DNA of 64,000 nucleotides. Origin: Mangrovimicrobium sp033283325 (lineage in GTDB: Bacteria > Pseudomonadota > Gammaproteobacteria > Pseudomonadales > Halieaceae). Positions 46,976 to 55,587 of this stretch are shown in pieces (position 1 is the stretch's first letter; every line of letters begins with the position of its first letter). The stretch lies in the NCBI GenBank assembly GCA_033283325.1, contig JAWMQO010000005.1:310001-374000 (forward strand), written 5' to 3'. The notes under the pieces are model-generated. The model made no database searches and had not been told where the DNA came from. It saw only the letters and a list, made by a program, of their open reading frames with translations. A program made the translations under genes and the position numbers.

Positions 46976-48223
46976 TTAGAAGCTGAACGCCAGTCCGGCG
47001 GACTCGGCGCGTTTCTCGGCAACCAGCCTGGGCTGAACGGTCATGCCGGGGCGTATGCGTTGCATGCCGCCGACCACGATTTGCTCTCCACCCTCGAGGC
47101 CGTCGCGTACGATGCGACGCCCCTGGTAAAGGCTGCCGGTCCTTACCCGCCGGTATTCCACGACGCCCTTTTCATTGACGACCAGCACGAACCTGCGGTC
47201 CTGGTCGGTGCCGATGGCCGCGTCGTCCACCAGCGCAGCGCTGTAGCTGCCACTGCCCTGCAGGCGCACCCGTGCGGCCATGCCGGGGGTGAACTCGCCC
47301 CGCGGATTGTCCAGCAGGGCGCGCGAGGCGATGGTGCCGGTGGCGCGGTTGAGGTGGTTGTCGATGAAGGTGAGTTGGCCGATATGGGGAAACTCGCCGT
47401 CGCTGGCGAGGCCTACGTGGACCGGCAGTTCGCCACTCTGGGCCGCGGGGAGATCACCTGTGGCCATCAGGCCTTTGAGGCTGTTGAAGCTGTTTTCGTC
47501 GGCGTTGAAAGTGACGTAGATCGGGTCCAGCGACACAAGTGTAGTCAGTACGCTGCTGCCGGCGGTGACGTAGTTTCCCCGGGTCACCGCCGCGCGGGAC
47601 ACACGTCCGTCTATTGGCGAAACCACACGGGTGTACTCCAGGTCGAGCCGGGCCTGGTCCAGCTGGGCGATCGCCGCCTGCAATTCCGCTTCCGCCTGGC
47701 TCAGTTTGCTGGCGCGCTGGTCGTATTCTTCCTTGGAAACCGCCTTCAGGGCGATGAGTTTTTCCGAGCGCTGGAGGTCGATCTGGGCAATCTCGCGCAG
47801 GGACTTCGCTCGCGCGACTTCGGCCTGGGCCCGCTCCAGCTGCAGTTGATAGGGGCGCTGGTCGATCACAAAGAGGACGTCGCCACGGGCGACATCGCTG
47901 CCCTCGGTGAAATTCAGCGCCTCGATATACCCGCTGACCCGGGGGCGCAACTCCACGCTCTCCACCGCCTCGAAGTGACCGGTAAAGGTGTTCCAGTCCG
48001 CCACCCTGCCGGTGGCCACCCGCGCCACTTCCACCTGCGGCAGGGGGGCCTGTTCCGCCGCCTGCGCGCCTCCCGCCTTGCAACCCTGCAGGCCGCCCGC
48101 CAGGATCAGGCCGAGGCATGCCAGCAGGGGTTTCCACAGCGGGAAAGACAGGAACAGGGGGTGCCCGCCTGACGTCGGCTTGCAGCCGCAGAGCGAGAAG
48201 AGTGGCTTGCGTGACAGTCTCAT
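46976..48223 (-). CDS. RND efflux membrane-fusion protein (AcrA type)
   Basis: This 415-residue protein starts at the ATG at 48223, with AAGGATC 10 bases upstream; 13 further codons upstream are rejected. A lipoprotein signal ends in GGLQGC. Domains in order: barrel-sandwich half VELRPRVSGYIEALNFTEGS, a helical hairpin (QLERAQAEVARAKSLREIAQ), the second half VVSPIDGRVSRAAVTRGNYV, a beta-barrel and a membrane-proximal end. It bridges the RND permease to an outer-membrane channel. It is transcribed divergently from the TetR gene through twin palindromic operators. Confidence 0.94.
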   Translation of the reverse strand: MRLSRKPLFSLCGCKPTSGGHPLFLSFPLWKPLLACLGLILAGGLQGCKAGGAQAAEQAPLPQVEVARVATGRVADWNTFTGHFEAVESVELRPRVSGYIEALNFTEGSDVARGDVLFVIDQRPYQLQLERAQAEVARAKSLREIAQIDLQRSEKLIALKAVSKEEYDQRASKLSQAEAELQAAIAQLDQARLDLEYTRVVSPIDGRVSRAAVTRGNYVTAGSSVLTTLVSLDPIYVTFNADENSFNSLKGLMATGDLPAAQSGELPVHVGLASDGEFPHIGQLTFIDNHLNRATGTIASRALLDNPRGEFTPGMAARVRLQGSGSYSAALVDDAAIGTDQDRRFVLVVNEKGVVEYRRVRTGSLYQGRRIVRDGLEGGEQIVVGGMQRIRPGMTVQPRLVAEKRAESAGLAFSF

Positions 48224-48365
48224 GGCGCTTGATCCTTGCGTTATACTGGCACCTGTTCCCACGGTGTGAACAGGGTAGAAGATCTCCGGATTACGGTGAC
48301 CGCCAGTGGGTGGACGCGAAAACTGCGGGATAGGCAGTGATTGCGTGAGCTATAAAATAACTGTG

Positions 48366-48409
48366 TGTTACCGGTCAGTAACGTGGTAGGATGTTACTGA
48401 CCGGTAACA
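48366..48409. promoter_or_regulatory. Twin TetR-type operators between the RND operon and its regulator
   Basis: Two 17-base arms, 48366-48382 and 48393-48409, are perfect reverse complements. Each contains its own palindrome GTTAC-N6-GTAAC (centre CGGTCA or TGACCG), so two dimer sites lie 27 bases apart centre to centre. The site is 22 bases before the regulator start and about 140 from the fusion protein start, the expected place for autoregulation and pump repression. Confidence 0.82.
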
Positions 48410-48431
48410 CCCCTCGTCAAGAGAAAATTTT

Positions 48432-49079
48432 ATGACAGCGTCAGGTTCACCCACTCAAGGGGCGCAGGAAGCAAGCCAGGAGAAGGCCCAGGCCGGGTCC
48501 AAACCGCGCGTACGCGACCGCCTCGTCGAGGCCGCCTCGGACCTTTTCTACCAGCAGGGCATCAACTGCGTGGGTATCGATGCCATCGTCTGCGAGGCGG
48601 GCACCAACAAGATGAGCCTGTACCGCAATTTCGCCTCCAAGGACGAACTCGTGGTCCAGTATCTGAAGGAGCGTGAGAAGGAGACTTTCGCCCGCTGGGA
48701 AGAAGTCACCGCTGCCCACCCGGATGATCCGCGGGCACAGCTGGTCGCGCTATTCGAGCATATCGTCGAGATTGGCCACGAGAAGGCCCATTGCGGCTGC
48801 CCCTCCGCCAACGCCGCGGTGGAATTGAGGGGAACCGAGCACCCAGCGCTCGAGGTGATCTACGCCGGCCGTGAAAAAGTGCGCGGCTACGTCAGCGATC
48901 GCCTCCGTGCCGCCGGCGCCAGGGATCCCGAAACCTTGACCGATGGACTGATGCTCCTGCTCGAGGGAGCGCTGATGTCGCGGCTGACTTTCCGGGAAAA
49001 ACAGTGGCCGGCCAACAGCATGGTTGCCAATATGAAGGCCCTGCTCGACGCTGAACTCGGCCCGGCAGCGGCCGACTGA
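48432..49079 (+). CDS. TetR family transcriptional regulator of the RND pump
   Basis: This 215-residue protein has an N-terminal helix-turn-helix at about 25-70: LVEAASDLFYQQGINCVGID, then IVCEAGTNKMSLYRNFASKD. The C-terminal ligand domain is variable (HIVEIGHEKAHCGCPSANAA has a Cys pair worth noting). It is most likely a repressor relieved by pump substrates. It is divergent from the pump operon with twin palindromes just upstream of its own start, so it probably represses itself too. It converges with the glycosidase-like gene. Confidence 0.93.
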   Translation: MTASGSPTQGAQEASQEKAQAGSKPRVRDRLVEAASDLFYQQGINCVGIDAIVCEAGTNKMSLYRNFASKDELVVQYLKEREKETFARWEEVTAAHPDDPRAQLVALFEHIVEIGHEKAHCGCPSANAAVELRGTEHPALEVIYAGREKVRGYVSDRLRAAGARDPETLTDGLMLLLEGALMSRLTFREKQWPANSMVANMKALLDAELGPAAAD

Positions 49080-49162
49080 ACCCACCTCCCCGCGCGCTGT
49101 TCCAGCTGCGGCTTCCTGCCAGAGCGCCCCGGGAGCCCTGGGCGGGTTGATTCACGCTTGCT

Positions 49163-50299
49163 TCAGGGTGTCCCGCCGACGTAGGGCAATTCGAAGAACA
49201 GCTGCCAGGCGTCAAGGGCAGGTTTGGCGTTGCCGTTTACATCCAGCAGTCCCGTGTAGGCCCACGACTGGGAAATATCGCCAGAGCCGTAGTTGTCGCC
49301 GTAGTCCTGGGTGAAGAAGTTGATGGCGAAGAGAAATTGCTGGTAGTAGGCCAGCTGCAGCATGTAATAGATGTAGTTGGTCTGGTACTCGATCGAGCCC
49401 TGCAGGGTAACCTGGGACAGTTCAACGCTCTGTGAGAGTTCCCCCATCTGGTCGATGGCCACCGGCTTGCCATGTACCGCGGCAATGTTCATTGCCAGGG
49501 AATAGAATTCCGGTGAAATCTGCTGCAGCGCCAGGTAGGGGAAGGTGCTGAGCACCAGTGCGTCGCTGTAGAACATCAGGTAGTACACTTCTGTCCACAG
49601 CACTTCCGGATAGTAGGGCTCCAGGTAGGTCTTCAATTGCGCCGAGGCCGAGTGGTGCCCCAGCATGTGCTCATGCTGGATGGTCGGGAATACATACAAC
49701 TCGGGATAGCGGAGTTTAAGTTCCGTATAAAGGTACTGGTTGAGGTCCTTGTAGCCTGCCCAGAGATCGAAGCGCTTCGCCATCAGGATGTTGATCTCGA
49801 CTCCAAGCCCGAAATACTCGGGCTGGAAGGCCTCGATCAGAGCGATGCAGTAGTTCAGCAGGGCCGTCTTCACATCCGCATTATCGAATTCATAGCTGTC
49901 CCAGGGGGGCGTCAGGCCCTGGCTGGGGCCGGCTGCCGTCCAGGCGGGTGCGAGACCGTTGTAGGTGATATTTGTCGGCAGCATCGAAATATACCGCGGC
50001 ATGCCGGGGATATAGGCGGCGTCGGTCTCCAGCAGGAAGTCCCAGTGATTCTGCAGGCTGAGCGGGTAGTCACGGTAGTCGGAGCTGAGCAGGGCTTCCG
50101 CCCAGGGAACACCTTCCTGGAAGGTGTGGCTGATGATGTCGGCGTTGTTCTGGATATGGGTGTAGGCCTGTTGGTAGCCGGCCTGGTCGTAGGTCGGCGG
50201 GTAGGGCGTGAAGCCCATGCGGAAGTGGCGTTCAGGCGTTTGTGCGAATGTATGCGACGCGAGCAGGCTCGAAAGCAGCAATACGATAAATCGGTACAT
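49163..50299 (-). CDS. Exported glycoside hydrolase-like TIM-barrel protein, family not recognised
   Basis: This 378-residue protein starts MYRFIVLLLSSLLASHTFAQ, a clear signal peptide. The body is rich in Tyr, Trp and Phe. Two carboxylates sit where clan-A glycosidases have their catalytic pair: YFGLGVEINILMAK and PVAIDQMGELSQSV, which would be acid/base and nucleophile glutamates. The sugar target is unknown; no carbohydrate-binding domain is seen. 36 upstream codons are open but not signal-like. It stands alone on the reverse strand. A non-enzymatic sugar-binding role is possible. Confidence 0.6.
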   Translation of the reverse strand: MYRFIVLLLSSLLASHTFAQTPERHFRMGFTPYPPTYDQAGYQQAYTHIQNNADIISHTFQEGVPWAEALLSSDYRDYPLSLQNHWDFLLETDAAYIPGMPRYISMLPTNITYNGLAPAWTAAGPSQGLTPPWDSYEFDNADVKTALLNYCIALIEAFQPEYFGLGVEINILMAKRFDLWAGYKDLNQYLYTELKLRYPELYVFPTIQHEHMLGHHSASAQLKTYLEPYYPEVLWTEVYYLMFYSDALVLSTFPYLALQQISPEFYSLAMNIAAVHGKPVAIDQMGELSQSVELSQVTLQGSIEYQTNYIYYMLQLAYYQQFLFAINFFTQDYGDNYGSGDISQSWAYTGLLDVNGNAKPALDAWQLFFELPYVGGTP

Positions 50300-50526
50300 G
50301 CGGAAATTGCCCCAAAAAAAGCCACTCCAACCACAGGTGGCTGGCCTGACTGTTAATCCATTTGGATGTCGCTGGACTGTAGTCCCCAGCCCCTGGTCCC
50401 TGGCCACCGTGAGCAGTTAACTGATGATTGAGCACTGCGCTTATTGCCAGGCAACCCGAGTAATTCTGGTCGACAATTGATCAGGCGTCCAGTTTGTGGT
50501 GCAAAAAATTTGCAGTCGCGAAAGTG

Positions 50527-50570
50527 GGAGCACCGTGGCGATCTCACCCGACCGGGGTGAGGATCGCTCC
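50527..50570. repeat. REP-like hairpin in the gap between the glycosidase-like and patatin genes
   Basis: The 315-base gap 50300-50614 holds no credible gene. Within it GCGATCTCACCCG (50538-50550) pairs with CGGGGTGAGGATCGC (50553-50567), flanked by GGGAG / CTCC, giving a long imperfect hairpin 44 bases past the patatin stop. On the reverse strand a T run appears about 14 bases beyond, so it may help end the patatin operon. Confidence 0.5.
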
Positions 50571-50614
50571 TGTGCCGAGCAGTTTTACCCGCAGCCGTCG
50601 CTCCGGGCCCGGGT

Positions 50615-52159
50615 TTACACCGGACCGCTGGTCAGGATATTGCGCGCATACACGTCCCATAGTTTGCCGAGGAACAATCTCCCGAAACGGCTGGCCCCAT
50701 CCACCCGTGACTTGAGCGAGGGGCCCTCGATACGAAAAGTGGTGAGCTGCCGCATAAAATCCAGCATGTGAATCCTGATGATACCCGCGGCGAGGACCTT
50801 CGCGTTTTCGTCGTCGGCCTCGGCCACGTGCCCCTCCAGAAGGTAGGAGTAGAGGGTCGTGGTGTCTGTCCAGAGGTCCATTTCCGGGTCGTCCCGGACC
50901 TCCTTGATCCCGGTGAAGGTCAGTTGCCGCCCATCCCCATCCTCGAAATAGAGTCGGTAGAGCATGCGTTTGTGCGACGCGTCGGCCTGGTCCGTGAGCA
51001 GGTTGAACCAGCCCTGCGAGACCCGCAGTTTGCCGCCCAGCGCAGGGCATTCGACAATGCCGGTGATCTGCGCATCGTGTTCGGGGCGCAGCACGAACTG
51101 GGTGGTGTCGTCGATTTGTACGTTCAGGTGGACCGCGAGCCGGGTGTCGCTGTCCTTGCCCGTGGTTGCGCCCTGCTCGAAGTCCTTTTTGCCAAAGCCC
51201 ATATAGCCGCGCATGGTTTCGGCGAAACTCAGGGTGGCGCTGCCATGCTTCGCCACGCGTTCCGGGTAGCCCTGCCCCGCCTTGGGCAGTGCAATACCTT
51301 GTTCCTCACACCACTCCCGGGCCCGTTTCACTCCCAGGTTTACTGCCTCCGTCATGCGGTCCTGGCTCAGGTTGAGCAGGTAGTGCATGGCGACGTCGCC
51401 GCGCAACTCGCGAACGGTGATATGCCGCTCGAACTCGCTGTGCTCACCCGCCGCCAGGGCTGCGTTACTGCGCTCGATGCGCTGCAAGACGGCGTTATAG
51501 CGGCCCACCGCGGCGGTCTCAATGATCTGGAAATAATTGGCGATGAAACCGTCGTGCCACTCGGCCTTGTCGCGCACGGTCCAGATGACCCAGACCTCGT
51601 CGGCGCCGCGCTGGATGGCCTCCTCGATATTGGCGTCTGTCATGTACACCGCATCGATGTAGATCTGCCCCTCGATGTTCACCGGGGGGAACCACATCGG
51701 CAGCGACACGCAGGCGACCAGGAAGTCCTCGCTCATCTGTCGGGGAGACAGGACCTCCAACTCCTTGGTGCTGAAGTTACAGACATTGAAGGAGGCGTTC
51801 AGGCGCGAGCGGCGAATGCGCTGCCAGTCGAGTCCCCAGGCCGGGAACACCTTTTCCCGGTAGGCGTCCAGGGTGAACAGGGATTCCGCATAGAGCAGCT
51901 TGCCCAGTTCGCGGGTGTTCGGGCTGACACCCTGGATCGGCACGGTGCGCCGCCAGGCATCGGCGATAGCCGTGCCGTTCATGCCCTGGCACATCATGGC
52001 GAGGTTGAAGACGCCGCCGCTGGCGGCGTCGACGTGGTCGAACTTCAGCCCGGCTTCGTCCAGCCAGACCTGTAGCACACCCGCCTGGAAAGCGACCTTG
52101 AGGCCACCGCCTGCGAGGATCAGCGAGCGCTTGGGTTTGGTGCCTGTAGTTTCCTTCAT
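50615..52159 (-). CDS. Patatin-like phospholipase with C-terminal lipid-domain
   Basis: This 514-residue protein has the patatin N-terminal domain: oxyanion loop LILAGGGLKVAFQAG (17-21), Ser47 in VDAASGGVFN where G-x-S-x-G has Ala at the first glycine, and Asp169 in QIYIDAVYM as the dyad partner. The C-terminal 180 residues form a separate domain (FVLRPEHDAQITGIVECPAL, RLYFEDGDGRQLTFTGIKEV) that resembles an extension found on GMC cholesterol-oxidase-like proteins. No signal peptide, so it is cytoplasmic or membrane associated. It is the last gene of a lipase-GMC-patatin unit. Confidence 0.85.
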   Translation of the reverse strand: MKETTGTKPKRSLILAGGGLKVAFQAGVLQVWLDEAGLKFDHVDAASGGVFNLAMMCQGMNGTAIADAWRRTVPIQGVSPNTRELGKLLYAESLFTLDAYREKVFPAWGLDWQRIRRSRLNASFNVCNFSTKELEVLSPRQMSEDFLVACVSLPMWFPPVNIEGQIYIDAVYMTDANIEEAIQRGADEVWVIWTVRDKAEWHDGFIANYFQIIETAAVGRYNAVLQRIERSNAALAAGEHSEFERHITVRELRGDVAMHYLLNLSQDRMTEAVNLGVKRAREWCEEQGIALPKAGQGYPERVAKHGSATLSFAETMRGYMGFGKKDFEQGATTGKDSDTRLAVHLNVQIDDTTQFVLRPEHDAQITGIVECPALGGKLRVSQGWFNLLTDQADASHKRMLYRLYFEDGDGRQLTFTGIKEVRDDPEMDLWTDTTTLYSYLLEGHVAEADDENAKVLAAGIIRIHMLDFMRQLTTFRIEGPSLKSRVDGASRFGRLFLGKLWDVYARNILTSGPV

Positions 52160-52176
52160 TGCGTGAACCTCCGTGG

Positions 52177-53715
52177 TCAGGCGGGCATTTTGTCGGCAAT
52201 TCGCTCGGCCAGCGCGGCGATTGTTCGTGAGGGGTTGCGGCCGATGGGGGTCGGTACGATGGAGCAGTCGGCCACATAGAGGCCGGGGTAGCCGAATACC
52301 TCGCCGCTATCATCGACCACGCCGCTCTTCGGTCCGTCACCCATACTGCAGCCCCCCAGCGGGTGGGGGGTGATCAGTGAGTCAAACCACTTCCAGCTGA
52401 TCAGGTCGACGGGCTTACCCCCGGTTTCTTTCGCCAGGCGGTGGTGAACGTCGGAAATGGCCTTGAAGACCTTGCGGTTGGAGCGCCGGGGCCAGTCCAT
52501 TTTGAGTTCCCTTTGCCACAGCCAGGGCCATTTTCGATCGAGGCGGAGTTTGCCGTTGCCGGCATCCACGCCCTGGGCAAACCAGGGCATCACGTTGCGG
52601 TCGAAGATATTGCTGTGCCAGCCTGCAATTAGCTTCGCGCTCCTTCGATCCCACTGGCGCAGGGCGTTAAGCAGTACGTTGGGGTAGCCGCCGTCCTGGA
52701 TCCAGAAGGCCTGGTTGTCGACAACCCTGTCTCCAAGGTCGATGGCGGCCGTGATGGTGGGACCGTCGTGCGGGCTCGGCTCCCGGTTGAAATAGAAGGC
52801 GGGCGTCAGGAAATCCCCGTTGGAGCTCCAGCCGCGGCCGAGGCGTTTGCTGATGGCGGGCAGGGTCCTGTAGTGGTCGCGGCAGCGCAGCAGCAACTCG
52901 ATGGAGTTGAAACCGGCCGCCACGATGACTTTCCTCGCCTGCACCGATCCCTCCCGAAGACCGCCCTTGACTATCCTGTCGAAGTGCACCGTATAGCGTC
53001 CCTTGCCGGGAGTGATGCCCTTGACGACGTGCAGAGGCCGGATTTTTGCACCGTATTTTTCCGCAACCGGCAGATAGTTCATTTCAAGCGTGCTCTTGGC
53101 GCCGTATTCGCAACCGATATCGCAGTTGCCACAGTGCAGGCAGCGGCCGACTTCCTGTCCGTGCTGGTTGGTGAAGCGCCTCGCGAATGCATCCGGGTTG
53201 GAGGAAGCACGCAAGGCTTTCAGGTCCAGTTGCGGATCGAACTCGACGCATAGTTCCAGCGGGGTGAAGCGGTCTTTCCAGTTGAGGACCCTGGCGCCGT
53301 CGCGCACCAGCTTGTAGCGTTCCGGTACCTGGTTGGCGGGTACGCGCTGCACATTCATGAAGCGTGCGACCCTGTCGTAGTAGGGCTTGAGCTCGCGGTA
53401 GGTGATCGCTTCGGGCCAGCCCTTGTCGAAGACCTCTGGTCGCGCCTCGGTGGAGATATTGGCGTAGACGAGGGAGCCGCCGCCCACGCCGGCACCCTGG
53501 AACACCACCATGCCCGGGAATGCGCGAAATTCGATCCAGCCATTGAGGTGCTCGGGGTGCTCGCCGTCATAAATGAGGTCTTTTTGCACGGGGAATTGCT
53601 TTTCCCGCCAGCGCCGACCGCGCTCCAGTACCAGTACCTTGTGGCCGCGCTCCGCCATTCGGCAGGCTGTGACTGCTCCGCCGAACCCACTGCCGATAAT
53701 CACGTAGTCCCACAT
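52177..53715 (-). CDS. GMC-family FAD oxidoreductase, cholesterol-oxidase-like
   Basis: This 512-residue protein starts at the ATG at 53715 after GGAGGAAA; 32 upstream codons are rejected. FAD binds at VIIGSGFGGAVTACRMAERG, shortened core GSGFGG. The C-terminal active-site blocks are TPHPLGGCSMGDGP (His) and TPIGRNPSRTIAALAE (Asn). A cysteine cluster CLHCGNCDIGCEYG lies near residue 195 and could bind a metal or Fe-S centre. It oxidises an alcohol, perhaps a sterol or other lipid. Gaps of 17 bases to patatin and 50 to the lipase indicate one operon. Confidence 0.85.
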   Translation of the reverse strand: MWDYVIIGSGFGGAVTACRMAERGHKVLVLERGRRWREKQFPVQKDLIYDGEHPEHLNGWIEFRAFPGMVVFQGAGVGGGSLVYANISTEARPEVFDKGWPEAITYRELKPYYDRVARFMNVQRVPANQVPERYKLVRDGARVLNWKDRFTPLELCVEFDPQLDLKALRASSNPDAFARRFTNQHGQEVGRCLHCGNCDIGCEYGAKSTLEMNYLPVAEKYGAKIRPLHVVKGITPGKGRYTVHFDRIVKGGLREGSVQARKVIVAAGFNSIELLLRCRDHYRTLPAISKRLGRGWSSNGDFLTPAFYFNREPSPHDGPTITAAIDLGDRVVDNQAFWIQDGGYPNVLLNALRQWDRRSAKLIAGWHSNIFDRNVMPWFAQGVDAGNGKLRLDRKWPWLWQRELKMDWPRRSNRKVFKAISDVHHRLAKETGGKPVDLISWKWFDSLITPHPLGGCSMGDGPKSGVVDDSGEVFGYPGLYVADCSIVPTPIGRNPSRTIAALAERIADKMPA

Positions 53716-53765
53716 AGCATTTCCTCCACGTGCGTAAGCGCCGCCGCTGCGGCAGTCGAAGGTTC

Positions 53766-54899
53766 CTACAGCTTGCCTGGTGCCAGAGGCCAACGGAAAA
53801 GCAGCGTGCAAAGTTGCTGCAGGCTGGGAAGTACATATTCGCGATTGCTCAGCCCGAAACGCAGTTCAGTCCGGGGGCAGCCCTTGAGTAATTCGAGGTG
53901 CAGCATGCGCAGCAGCGTCTTTCTAGCTGCCGGATCGTGCAGGTAATTCAGGTAGCCGTTCATGTGCTGGTGGAGAAATTGCACCATCCAGTACTTCATC
54001 TCGGGTGCGAGCGCGGAGGGTAGCTGGACAAAGTCCGGGGTGTGCGCGTAATCGCGATTCAGGCTCATGTTGTAGAAGAACTTGATCAGCTGGCGATCAA
54101 ACTCCGTGAGCGTCACGTCCGGGGAGTACAGGCCCGGCACCTCCGTGCCCAGTTCCTGCTGAATCCAGGCCCTTGGGGCGAAATCCAGGCCGGTGACGAT
54201 GCGCAGCAGGCGATTGTCGTTACTCTTGCAGAGGACTTGCGAATGGCTGGCAAAGTCTGAATTACCTGGTGTCAGCCCGGCAATTGGATAGGCGCTGAAA
54301 CGCTTTTTAACCGATACCCCCTTGGCGAGGAACTCCTCCTGTAGCCACACCGCCAGGATCGAGGTGGTCAGGCCACCGAGGCTGTGCCCGGTTATCCGAA
54401 TCTTTGCGTTCTCGTTCTCTGCCTTGTCGAGGAGGAAATCGAGCAGGCTCTGCCTGTGGGATTTTAGTTTGTCGAGCAGGCTCAGGGTCAGGGAGGCCCC
54501 GCCGATGATATAGGGGTCGATGTCCAGGTTGATGTTCGCGTGTGGGGAGACCAGTTGCCACGGGACCGTGGCCCGGACATCGAGGTCCTGGGCGACGATG
54601 GTGGTCCATGAGACGGGATTGGTGCCGCGAACCGCCAGGGTATACACCGGCGCTTTGTTCGCGGGCGAATCTTCCCGGCTGATGTAGGCCATGGCGACAG
54701 AGAAGAGGTCGAGTATATTCCCGGCATCGACCGGCCCCCAGACGATCTCCTGCTCGGGTGCCACCTTCCCCAGCAGCCTGCGAATCTCCCAGGCGGCGCC
54801 TATCCCTCCGGGATTGTAGCAGCCGGCGTAGGCCGCGTAGGCCAGGCGCAGCATGAGGTCGATTTCCCTGCGCAGCGTCGGATTGGGTTTGACTTCCAT
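53766..54899 (-). CDS. Class 3 (fungal-type) lipase family protein
   Basis: This 377-residue protein has an alpha/beta hydrolase core with the nucleophile elbow ITGHSLGGLTTS (Ser173) and the oxyanion-side block YTLAVRGTNPVSWTT. A likely catalytic Asp lies in IVTGLDFAPRAW or SPDVTLTEFD; the His is not certain. It lacks a signal peptide. Lipid or ester hydrolysis in the cell is expected. First gene of the operon with the GMC oxidoreductase and patatin; together they look like sequential attack on a lipid or steroid ester. Confidence 0.82.
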   Translation of the reverse strand: MEVKPNPTLRREIDLMLRLAYAAYAGCYNPGGIGAAWEIRRLLGKVAPEQEIVWGPVDAGNILDLFSVAMAYISREDSPANKAPVYTLAVRGTNPVSWTTIVAQDLDVRATVPWQLVSPHANINLDIDPYIIGGASLTLSLLDKLKSHRQSLLDFLLDKAENENAKIRITGHSLGGLTTSILAVWLQEEFLAKGVSVKKRFSAYPIAGLTPGNSDFASHSQVLCKSNDNRLLRIVTGLDFAPRAWIQQELGTEVPGLYSPDVTLTEFDRQLIKFFYNMSLNRDYAHTPDFVQLPSALAPEMKYWMVQFLHQHMNGYLNYLHDPAARKTLLRMLHLELLKGCPRTELRFGLSNREYVLPSLQQLCTLLFRWPLAPGKL

Positions 54900-54957
54900 G
54901 TCAATCGCCTCGGCTCGATTCCCGAAAGATAACGGTTGCTAAGCGCCTGATAGATAT

Positions 54958-54986
54958 TCGAACTACCCTGATTAAAATGTAGTTCA
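54958..54986. promoter_or_regulatory. Palindrome ahead of the lipase operon
   Basis: GAACTAC (54960-54966) and GTAGTTC (54979-54985) face each other across 12 A/T-rich bases, 60 bases before the lipase start. The outer bases TTC / AA extend the symmetry. It is a candidate operator for the lipase-GMC-patatin unit; regulator unknown. Confidence 0.4.
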
Positions 54987-55030
54987 ATTCGGGCGCTGCA
55001 GTGAAGCCGGGAAATAAAAAATTTCACAAT

Positions 55031-55055
55031 AAAGAAGGGGGCCAGCCGGGCCCCC
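55031..55055 (-). terminator. Terminator after the group I truncated hemoglobin gene
   Basis: On the reverse strand GGGGGCC pairs with GGCCCCC around a five-base loop, followed by TTCTTTATTG. It lies 34 bases beyond the hemoglobin stop and separates it from the lipase promoter. Confidence 0.75.
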
Positions 55056-55088
55056 TGATGTGCGGCTGCAGTGGAAGTCTAGCGGATG

Positions 55089-55454
55089 CTAGCTTCTACC
55101 CAGTACATCGTCCCGCACGCTCTCGGCGACCGCGGCGACTTCCTGAATTTTCTCGTCGGGCACGTTAAACTCCTGCAGCGTCGTACCGAGGATTTCAATA
55201 ATGGCGTCGACGTGGGAATCATTGAGCCCGCGATCGACCAGGTGGGCATGGCCGTCACGCATGTTCTTGCCGGTGTACTTGTTGGGGCCGCCGAAGGCGA
55301 AAGTCAGGAAGGACTTCTGCTTGCGGGCCTGCTTCTCCATGTCGGTGCTGTCAAAGAAGCCGTTTACGCGATCATCGGCCAGGACTTTTTGGTAGAAGGC
55401 GTCTACAACGGCATCCAGTGCCGCCGCGCCGCCCAGGTCTTCGAACAGGCTCAT
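55089..55454 (-). CDS. Group I truncated hemoglobin
   Basis: This 121-residue protein is a typical trHbN/GlbN length. It begins MSLFEDLGGAAALDAVVDAF. The GGP turn is in FAFGGPNKYTGKNM, and the proximal heme histidine lies in RDGHAHLVDRGL. Heme proteins of this group bind O2 and NO, and many convert NO to nitrate. It is divergent from an NsrR-type regulator, with an NsrR-like palindrome in between, so NO-induced expression is likely. Other uses such as oxygen sensing cannot be excluded. Confidence 0.93.
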   Translation of the reverse strand: MSLFEDLGGAAALDAVVDAFYQKVLADDRVNGFFDSTDMEKQARKQKSFLTFAFGGPNKYTGKNMRDGHAHLVDRGLNDSHVDAIIEILGTTLQEFNVPDEKIQEVAAVAESVRDDVLGRS

Positions 55455-55500
55455 AATGAACTCCTGATGTGAATGAAGGAAATAGCTTGTGATACACTTT

Positions 55501-55523
55501 AAGATGTATCACGAATACATCTT
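55501..55523. promoter_or_regulatory. NsrR-type operator
   Basis: AAGATGTAT-CACGA-ATACATCTT is a perfect 23-base palindrome in its arms. It matches the known NsrR consensus (AAGATGYATTT with its mirror). It is 47 bases before the truncated hemoglobin start and 64 before the regulator gene, so it may serve both. A partial repeat GATACA lies just left. Confidence 0.8.
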
Positions 55524-55587
55524 ATGAGTTTTTTCTCGAAATACAAGTTACCGACAGTTTATTAAGCTGAATTAGACTGGAAGCGTT

